Below are positions 58,812-64,000 of a stretch of 64,000 nucleotides of DNA, one piece after another. The stretch comes from Gemmatimonadaceae bacterium (GTDB lineage: Bacteria; Gemmatimonadota; Gemmatimonadetes; Gemmatimonadales; Gemmatimonadaceae). Positions within the stretch are counted from its first letter, which is position 1; the number at the start of each line of letters is the position of its first letter. The DNA is taken from positions 248,001 through 312,000 of the forward strand of contig JADZDM010000005.1 of assembly GCA_020851035.1 (NCBI GenBank), written 5' to 3'. The position numbers and the translations under genes are program-made. The notes under the pieces were generated by a model. It saw only the letters and a program-made list of their open reading frames with translations. It was not told the origin of the DNA and did no database searches.

Positions 58812-61025
58812 TCACACGGGGAAGAGGATCTCCCGGTACTTCGGCAGCGGCCAGGCGCTGTCGTCGACGATCACCTCGAGGGCGTCACAGATCTCGCGGA
58901 CCGACTCGGCGGCGCCGGTGCCCTTGCTGGTGAGCAGCTTGGCCTGGGCCGTGAGCTCGTCGTGCATGCCGTCGGCCTTGGTGATCACGGTCCCCAGGAC
59001 ATCGCGGCGTGACTGGAGGGTGGCGATCATGTCACCGATCCGGTTCGCCTCGACCACCTGCGGGATGCTCTTGATGCCGGCCGCCTTGGCCGCCGCGGCG
59101 GCCTGCGACAGCTCGCCGTGGTACTTGAGCGTCGCCGGCAGGATGAGCGTGTCGACCATCTCCTTCATGGTGTGGAGCTCGATCATCACGTCCTTCACGT
59201 AGCGCTCCATGCGCACGTGGAAGCGGCTCTCGAGCTCGGCCTCGGAGAGGATGCCGAGCGACGTGAGCGTCTTGCGCGACTGCGCGGTGACGAGCTGCTC
59301 GAGCGCCTCCGGCGTCTTGCGGAAGTTCGGCAGGCCACGCTTCGCGGCCTCCTTCACCCATGCCTCGGAGTAGCCGTTGCCCTCGAAGCGCACCGCCCTG
59401 GTCTCACGGAACGCCTCGCTGACGACGGCGAGCACGGCATCGTCGACGCTGGTGGACTTCTTGATCAACTTCTTCAGCTTGGCGGTGAGGTCGGCGATGG
59501 CCTCGGCGGCGGCGGCGTTGAGCAGCATCACGGGGAAGGCGATGGACTGCGACGAGCCGACGGCGCGGAACTCGAACTTCATGCCGGTGAAGGCGAAGGG
59601 CGAGGTGCGGTTGCGATCGGTGTTGTCCTGCGCGATCTCGGGGAGCTTGTTGACGCCGAGGTCGAGCATGCGCTGCGCGGCGGTCTTGCCACCGGTCTTC
59701 CCGTCGGCGATCTCGTTGATGACCTTCGTGAGCATCTCGCCCATGAAGATGGAGATGATGGCCGGCGGGGCCTCGTTGGCGCCGAGGCGGTGTTCGTTGC
59801 CGCTGGTGGCGATGCCGGCGCGGAGCAGGCCGGCATGCTTGTGCACGGCCTTCTGCACGGCGGCAAGGAAGAGCAGGAAGCGCACGTTCTGGTGCGGCGT
59901 CTTGCCCGGCTTGAGCAGGTTGAAGCCGTTGAGTTCCGGGTTGCTGGCGGCGATGGCGAGCGACCAGTTGCAGTGCTTGCCCGAGCCGTTGATGCCGGCG
60001 AACGGCTTCTCGTGCAGCAGCGCCTGCAGGCCGTGGCGGAGCGCGACCTTCCGCAGCACCGACATGACCATCTGGTTGTGGTCGACGGCGACGTCAGTCT
60101 CTTCGTAGTGCGGCGCCATCTCGAACTGGCATGGCGCGACCTCGTTGTGCCGCGTGGTGATCGGCACGCCGAGCTTGTAGAGCTCGTGCTCGACCTCGGC
60201 GATGCAGGCCTGGACGCGCTCGGGGATGCCACCGAAGTAGTGGTCCTCGAGCTGCTGGCCGCGCGGCGGCGGGGCGCCGACGAGCGAGCGTCCGCCCATG
60301 ACGAGGTCGGGGCGCATGGCGAAGAAGGCGCGGTCGATCAGGAAATACTCCTGCTCGGTGCCCATGGTGGTGTAGACGCGCTGCACGCCGGTGTCGCCGA
60401 GGACCTCGAGGAGCTCGATGGCCTTCTGCGAGAGGATGTCGGTGCTGCGGAGCAGCGGCGTCATCTCGTCGAGCGCCTCCCCGTTGTAGCCGATGAAGAC
60501 GGAGGGCACGCAGAGCGTCTTGACGCCGGCGGTCTCGATGATGAAGACGGGGCTGGCGGGGTTCCAGGCGGTGTAACCGCGGGCTTCCCAGGTGGCGCGG
60601 AGGCCGCCGGACGGGAAGCTCGAGGCGTCGGGCTCGGACTGGATGAGCTGCGCCGCGCTGAACGTCTCCAGCGGCGTCATGGCGTCATCGAAGCTGAGGA
60701 AGGCGTCGTGCTTTTCGGCGGTGGAGCCGGTCTGCGGCTGGAACCAGTGGGTGAAGTGGGTGACGCCGAGGGCCATCGCCCATTCCTTGATCGTCTGGGC
60801 GACGACGGGAGCGATGTCGGTGTCGAGCTTCTTGCCGAGGCGGATGGACGCGGAAAGCTTGGCGTACACGTCGGGCGGGAGCTTGGCGCGCATCTGCCGG
60901 GCGCCGAAGGTCAGGCTGCCGAAGTACTCCGAGGTGCGCGGCGGCAGGCCGGCATTCTCGGTCTGGGTGGGGCGGGTGGCGATGGCCCGGAGGGCGGAGG
61001 TGCGCGGGGAGTTGGACGATGACAT
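58812..61025 (-). CDS. glnN: Glutamine synthetase type III
   Basis: A 737-residue GSIII, much longer than GSI. Start region SEYFGSLTFGARQMRAKLP and SVFIGYNGEALDEMTPLLRS are GSIII-specific; catalytic motifs are MGTEQEYFLIDR, TTRHNEVAPCQFEMAP, KPFAGINGSGKHCNWSL, and EHRLGANEAPPAIISIFMGE. GSIII usually supports ammonium assimilation under nitrogen limitation. It lies in the same direction as the deoxynucleoside kinase, with a spacer holding duplicated motifs (61081-61131). Together with glnA at 47.9 kb the organism has two unrelated GS classes. Confidence 0.95.
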   Translation of the reverse strand: MSSSNSPRTSALRAIATRPTQTENAGLPPRTSEYFGSLTFGARQMRAKLPPDVYAKLSASIRLGKKLDTDIAPVVAQTIKEWAMALGVTHFTHWFQPQTGSTAEKHDAFLSFDDAMTPLETFSAAQLIQSEPDASSFPSGGLRATWEARGYTAWNPASPVFIIETAGVKTLCVPSVFIGYNGEALDEMTPLLRSTDILSQKAIELLEVLGDTGVQRVYTTMGTEQEYFLIDRAFFAMRPDLVMGGRSLVGAPPPRGQQLEDHYFGGIPERVQACIAEVEHELYKLGVPITTRHNEVAPCQFEMAPHYEETDVAVDHNQMVMSVLRKVALRHGLQALLHEKPFAGINGSGKHCNWSLAIAASNPELNGFNLLKPGKTPHQNVRFLLFLAAVQKAVHKHAGLLRAGIATSGNEHRLGANEAPPAIISIFMGEMLTKVINEIADGKTGGKTAAQRMLDLGVNKLPEIAQDNTDRNRTSPFAFTGMKFEFRAVGSSQSIAFPVMLLNAAAAEAIADLTAKLKKLIKKSTSVDDAVLAVVSEAFRETRAVRFEGNGYSEAWVKEAAKRGLPNFRKTPEALEQLVTAQSRKTLTSLGILSEAELESRFHVRMERYVKDVMIELHTMKEMVDTLILPATLKYHGELSQAAAAAKAAGIKSIPQVVEANRIGDMIATLQSRRDVLGTVITKADGMHDELTAQAKLLTSKGTGAAESVREICDALEVIVDDSAWPLPKYREILFPV

Positions 61026-61323
61026 GTGCGAGCGGGTGATGAGGACGAAACGCTCTCGAGGCGGACGTTCTGGTGTACCTGATTTCCTGTCAGAACTGCA
61101 AATCTAAGTGGAGATGGCGCCGATTTCCTGTGCCGGAACGCCCGACTGTGCATCTGAGGCTGCAGAATCTGCTGGAAATGTCGTACAGTAGAGTTCGTCA
61201 GACAAGGGCAGAACGGGTCTGAGTCAGATCGGGTGGGCCGACTCAGAGTCGTGGTTGGGTGGTCGACTCCGAGTGGGGCTGGGAGCGGGGGTGGCTCCGC
61301 GGGCGCGCTGGGTGCGCCGCCGG
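61026..61323 (-). promoter_or_regulatory. glnN upstream region with repeated motif and hairpins
   Basis: About 300 bases between the kinase stop and glnN. GATTTCCTGT occurs twice in direct orientation (61081-61090 and 61122-61131, 41 bp apart), 56-106 bases upstream of glnN, a candidate regulator site. Further upstream CTGAGTC (61219-61225) pairs with GACTCAG (61240-61246), and CGACTCAGAGTCG (61239-61251) is palindromic; these may end the kinase transcript. The region is less GC-rich than the genes. No regulator can be assigned. Confidence 0.45.
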
Positions 61324-61998
61324 TCAACCGGGCCAGAGCTCGGTCTGCGGGAGCTCGGGTTCGAGGCGACGCCGGATCGCCGCGGCGATGGAGTCGACGG
61401 CCTCGGGGTCGGTGACGAGGTCGTAGTCGCGGATGTCGAGCCGGAGGACGGGGCAGCGCCCAAAGGCGGCGATCCAGCGCTCATAGCGGGCGTGCAGCGC
61501 CCCCCAGTAGGCCGGCGGCATGTCGCGCTCCGCCTCGCGCCCGCGCTGGGTGATGCGGGCGGTGATGTGGTCCAGTGCGCCGTGCAGGTAGATCAGGAGG
61601 CGGGGTGGCCGCGCTGCCGGGCCGGTGAGCAGCTCGGCATACAACCGGTCGTACAGCTCGAACTCGTCGCGGGTCATCACGCCCGATTCGAACAGGCCGT
61701 GGGCGAAGATCTCGGCGTCCTCGTACCAGGTCCGGTCCAGGATCCAGCCGCCGCCGCGCTTGCGCATCATGCGCATGGCGTGGAAGCGGGTAGCGAGAAA
61801 ATGCAGCTGCAGCCGCAGGGCGTAGCGTTGCTGCGCCCCGGGCTCGGGTCCGTAGTACGGGGTCAGCCAGGGATTGTCGTCGTCCACCGATTCGAGTGCC
61901 ATCTGCAGGCCGAACCGGGCGGCCAGCGCGCGCGTGAGCGTGGTTTTGCCGGTGCCGACCATGCCGGCAACGGCGAGGAGCATGCTCTTCGGCGGCAT
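61324..61998 (-). CDS. Deoxynucleoside kinase
   Basis: A 224-residue salvage kinase phosphorylating deoxynucleosides. P-loop AGMVGTGKTTLTRAL (near residue 12-26), DDDNPWLTPYYG (substrate region), LQLHFLATRFHAM, the DRS-type motif LDRTWYEDAEIFA, and the lid-like region ITQRGREAERDMPPAYWGALHARYERW. This fits the dGK/dCK/dAK family of bacteria. Start at ATG 61998; ATG 61983 is also possible. Base specificity is not predictable. It is upstream of glnN in the same direction but probably a separate unit. Confidence 0.88.
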   Translation of the reverse strand: MPPKSMLLAVAGMVGTGKTTLTRALAARFGLQMALESVDDDNPWLTPYYGPEPGAQQRYALRLQLHFLATRFHAMRMMRKRGGGWILDRTWYEDAEIFAHGLFESGVMTRDEFELYDRLYAELLTGPAARPPRLLIYLHGALDHITARITQRGREAERDMPPAYWGALHARYERWIAAFGRCPVLRLDIRDYDLVTDPEAVDSIAAAIRRRLEPELPQTELWPG

Positions 61999-62154
61999 CG
62001 AACGCGGGGGGCCGGGGTGCAGGAGGGGCAGCGTGCGCACGAGGGGGTGTTTCGCGCACGCGAAGGATATCGTCACATGGCTGCCGGCGTGCCCTTGTCG
62101 CACGGAGGGAGCGGAACGACCTTTCCTGTCCGCCGGTCAGCCGGTGGCAGCGCC

Positions 62155-62226
62155 GGCGCGATAGCCAAGTGGTAAGGCAGCGGTCTGCAAAACCGCTAAT
62201 CGCGGGTTCGATTCCCGCTCGCGCCT
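62155..62226 (+). tRNA. tRNA-Cys(GCA)
   Basis: Full cloverleaf: acceptor GGCGCGA pairs with TCGCGCC, D-arm AGCCAAGTGGTAAGGC, anticodon stem/loop GCGGT-CTGCAAA-ACCGC with anticodon GCA, and T-arm GCGGG-TTCGATT-CCCGC. The discriminator is T, as expected for cysteine. CCA is not encoded. A strong hairpin follows at 62240-62272. Confidence 0.96.
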
Positions 62227-62239
62227 CTGTGTCGTCATG

Positions 62240-62272
62240 GAAGCACCCGGCAGCCTGGCTGCCGGGTGCTTC
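62240..62272 (+). terminator. Hairpin terminator after tRNA-Cys
   Basis: Perfect 15-bp arms GAAGCACCCGGCAGC (62240-62254) and complement (62258-62272) with a 3-base loop, 14 bases after the tRNA. No strong T-run follows (TCGTGCCTT), but stability and position favour termination or 3'-end definition. Confidence 0.65.
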
Positions 62273-62309
62273 GTGCCTTGTCGGGCCGGCGACATGATCG
62301 CGGTCACCG

Positions 62310-62375
62310 GCAGGGTAGCCGAGTGGTGGGAACGGGCGTAGCGTCGTCGCGTCGCCCGCACGATCGACACCCTGC
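62310..62375 (+). pseudogene. tRNA-like remnant
   Basis: GCAGGGT (62310-62316) and ACCCTGC (62369-62375) are exact complements that could be an acceptor stem, and AGCCGAGTGGTGGGAAC directly after the first arm reads like a Leu/Ser tRNA D-arm. The interior has no T-loop motif and no anticodon arm, and the total of 66 bases is too short. It may be a decayed tRNA from a former array with tRNA-Cys, or a chance hairpin in the leader of the next gene. Confidence 0.25.
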
Positions 62376-62385
62376 CCACCCGACC

Positions 62386-64000
62386 ATGTCCATCACCGCC
62401 GCACGCCACTCCGCCGGTGCCGCCCTCGCGCTGGCCGTCCTGACCACACCGCTGGCCGCACTGCCGTTCCAGGTGCCGACCGCGCCGCCGCGTGCCACCA
62501 TCGCGTCCGACAGCCTGCCGCAGACGCGCCGCCAGTCGGGAGGCCGGCCGGCGACCGCTGCGGCGCTCCGACCGGTGGTGGACACGGGCGCGGCGGCGGG
62601 ACCGTCGCTGGCCGGCCTCACCTGGCGGAGCATCGGGCCGGCGACGATGTCCGGGCGCATCGCCGACGTGGCGATCCATCCGAAGACGCCGCGCACCTGG
62701 TTCGTGGCGGCGGCCAGCGGCGGCGTGTGGAAGACGACCAACGCCGGCACCACGTTCACGCCGGTGTTCGATGCCCAGTCCACCTACTCGATCGGTGCGA
62801 TCACGATCGATCCGGTGAACCCGAACGTGCTCTGGGTGGGCACCGGCGAGAACAACTACCAGCGGGCGGTGGGCTACGGCGACGGCGTGTTCAAGTCGGT
62901 GGATGGTGGCACGACGTGGAGCAACGTGGGGCTGAAGGCCTCGGAGCACATCGGCCGCATCGTGATCGACCCGACGGATCCCGACGTGGTGTACGTGGCG
63001 GCACAGGGGCCGGCGTGGCGCGGCGGCGGCGAGCGTGGCCTGTACCGGACCGGCGACGGCGGCCGCACCTGGACACGCATCCTCGGCGGCGGCGAATGGG
63101 TGGGCGTGAACGACGCGCAACTGGATCCGCGCAACCCGAAGATCCTGCTCGCCACCACGCAGGTGCGACAGCGCCGGGTGTGGGGCCAGGTGAGCGGAGG
63201 GCCCGAAAGTGCGATCCATCGCTCCACGGACGGTGGTACGACCTGGACGAAGGTGACGGGGGGGCTGCCGACGGAGGAGATGGGGCGCATCGGGCTGGCG
63301 ATCAGCCCGAAGGATCCCGACGTGGTGTACGCCGTGATCGAGGGGGGCGGCGAGCGAGGTGGGGTGTACCGCTCCACCGACATCGGTGCGAGCTGGAGCC
63401 GCATGGGCGGCGCCAGCACGAGTGGCCTGTACTACGGCGAGATCACGGCCGACCCGCACACGGTGGACCGCGTCTACCTCGTGGACACCTACAATCTGGT
63501 GAGCGACGACGCGGGGCGGACGTTCCGGCGCCTGGGCGAGCAGTACAAGCACGTGGACAACCACGTGATCTGGGTGGATCCCGCCGATGCGAACCACTAC
63601 CTGGTCGGCAGCGACGGGGGACTCTACGAGTCGTTCGACCGGGCGGCCACGTGGAAGTTCTTCCCGAACCTGCCGCTGGCGCAGTTCTACAAGGTGGCGG
63701 TGGACAACAGCGAGCCGTTCTACCGCGTGTACGGAGGCACGCAGGACAACGCCACCTTCGGCGGGCCGTCGCGCAACAACACGCTGCATGGCGTGGCCAA
63801 CAGCGAGTGGCAGATGGTGGTGTTCGGTGACGGGTTCTCGGTGCAGGTGGACCCGACGGACCCGAACACGGTGTACGGCGAGTGGCAGAACGGCGGGCTG
63901 GTGCGGCACGACCGGCGCACGGGGGAGAACACCGGCATCCAGCCACAGGTGAGCCCGGGTGAGGCACCGAACCGATGGTACTGGGATTCGCCGCTGCTGC
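62386..64000 (+). CDS. Secreted BNR/sortilin-like beta-propeller protein, 3' truncated
   Basis: The frame is open from ATG 62386 to the window edge (538 codons visible). A signal peptide (GAALALAVLTTPLAALPF) is followed by a linker and repeated propeller blades with Asp-box or BNR-type motifs: GVWKTTNAGTTFTPV, GVFKSVDGGTTWSNV, GLYRTGDGGRTWTRI, AIHRSTDGGTTWTKV, GVYRSTDIGASWSRM, LYESFDRAATWKFF, interleaved with DPxxPxVVYV strands. This is the sortilin/VPS10-like group of bacterial exported glycosidase-like proteins, usually 900-1100 residues. Possible role: binding or cleaving glycans or peptides at the cell surface; not specific. Confidence 0.85.
   Translation, partial: MSITAARHSAGAALALAVLTTPLAALPFQVPTAPPRATIASDSLPQTRRQSGGRPATAAALRPVVDTGAAAGPSLAGLTWRSIGPATMSGRIADVAIHPKTPRTWFVAAASGGVWKTTNAGTTFTPVFDAQSTYSIGAITIDPVNPNVLWVGTGENNYQRAVGYGDGVFKSVDGGTTWSNVGLKASEHIGRIVIDPTDPDVVYVAAQGPAWRGGGERGLYRTGDGGRTWTRILGGGEWVGVNDAQLDPRNPKILLATTQVRQRRVWGQVSGGPESAIHRSTDGGTTWTKVTGGLPTEEMGRIGLAISPKDPDVVYAVIEGGGERGGVYRSTDIGASWSRMGGASTSGLYYGEITADPHTVDRVYLVDTYNLVSDDAGRTFRRLGEQYKHVDNHVIWVDPADANHYLVGSDGGLYESFDRAATWKFFPNLPLAQFYKVAVDNSEPFYRVYGGTQDNATFGGPSRNNTLHGVANSEWQMVVFGDGFSVQVDPTDPNTVYGEWQNGGLVRHDRRTGENTGIQPQVSPGEAPNRWYWDSPLL

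Overview
The window is about 64 kb of high-GC bacterial DNA. Genes are densely packed, often with ATGA or GTGA stop/start overlaps, GTG starts are common, and most exported proteins have Gram-negative features (TolC, RND pump, TonB-family protein, lipoproteins, beta-barrels). The gene content fits a Gram-negative, menaquinone-using aerobe: an MqnD-type futalosine-pathway enzyme, both GSI-alpha and GSIII glutamine synthetases, DUF4402 pilins and a histone H1-like protein. Gemmatimonadota is my best guess. That is inference from gene content; no marker gene in the window proves it.

Layout: 1-0.5 kb holds the tail of an outer-membrane beta-barrel protein, then a palindromic repeat element. 0.7-7.0 kb is an arginine biosynthesis divergon: argR-argG-argH on the minus strand and argC-argB-argD on the plus strand. 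Two 19-bp palindromes of the form TATGCA-N7-TGCATA, one over each promoter, are probable ArgR operators, and argC looks leaderless. 7.1-14.3 kb carries a PafA-like phosphatase, an Smr-like protein, an M28 peptidase, an orphan [FeFe]-hydrogenase-like protein, a rhodanese and an esterase. 14.8-20.7 kb is a noncanonical chaperone-usher pilus locus: three DUF4402 pilins, a fourth pilin-like subunit, a PapD-like chaperone, an usher-like barrel with a Cna-B/SdrD-like domain, and a convergent fifth secreted subunit. 21.2-31 kb has a YggX-like protein, a GH3 enzyme, a NrtR-like regulator, a cold-shock protein, small zinc ribbons, a YhaM-like nuclease, an SPFH protein, a TolB-like lipoprotein and a CtpA protease.

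31-37 kb contains a MerR-like plus RepA-like pair (plasmid-style replication genes), a lone receiver, a PAS-GAF histidine kinase with an NtrC-type regulator, and the histone H1-like protein. 37.3-43.2 kb is a tolC-MFP-RND efflux operon. 43.3-47.7 kb is a tight operon of a zinc-ribbon membrane protein, MqnD, a GAF-GAF-phosphotransfer protein and a receiver-HD-GYP phosphodiesterase. glnA (GSI-alpha) follows on the opposite strand. 49.3-51.7 kb is an accessory patch: an IS5-family element inserted exactly at the stop codon of a lipoprotein gene, followed by less GC-rich DNA with no convincing gene. 51.7-61 kb carries a PH-like membrane protein, an AraC-GyrI regulator, a YiiX-like hydrolase divergent from a tonB-family gene, a secreted DUF protein, a second copy of the palindromic repeat, an L,D-transpeptidase and glnN (GSIII). 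The window ends with a deoxynucleoside kinase, tRNA-Cys(GCA), a tRNA-like remnant and the start of a large BNR-repeat (sortilin-like) secreted protein.

The regions that most repay a second look are the pilus locus with its anomalous usher 3' end, the orphan H-cluster-like protein, the phosphotransfer/HD-GYP module, the RepA-like pair, and the regulatory palindromes around arg, tonB and glnN.
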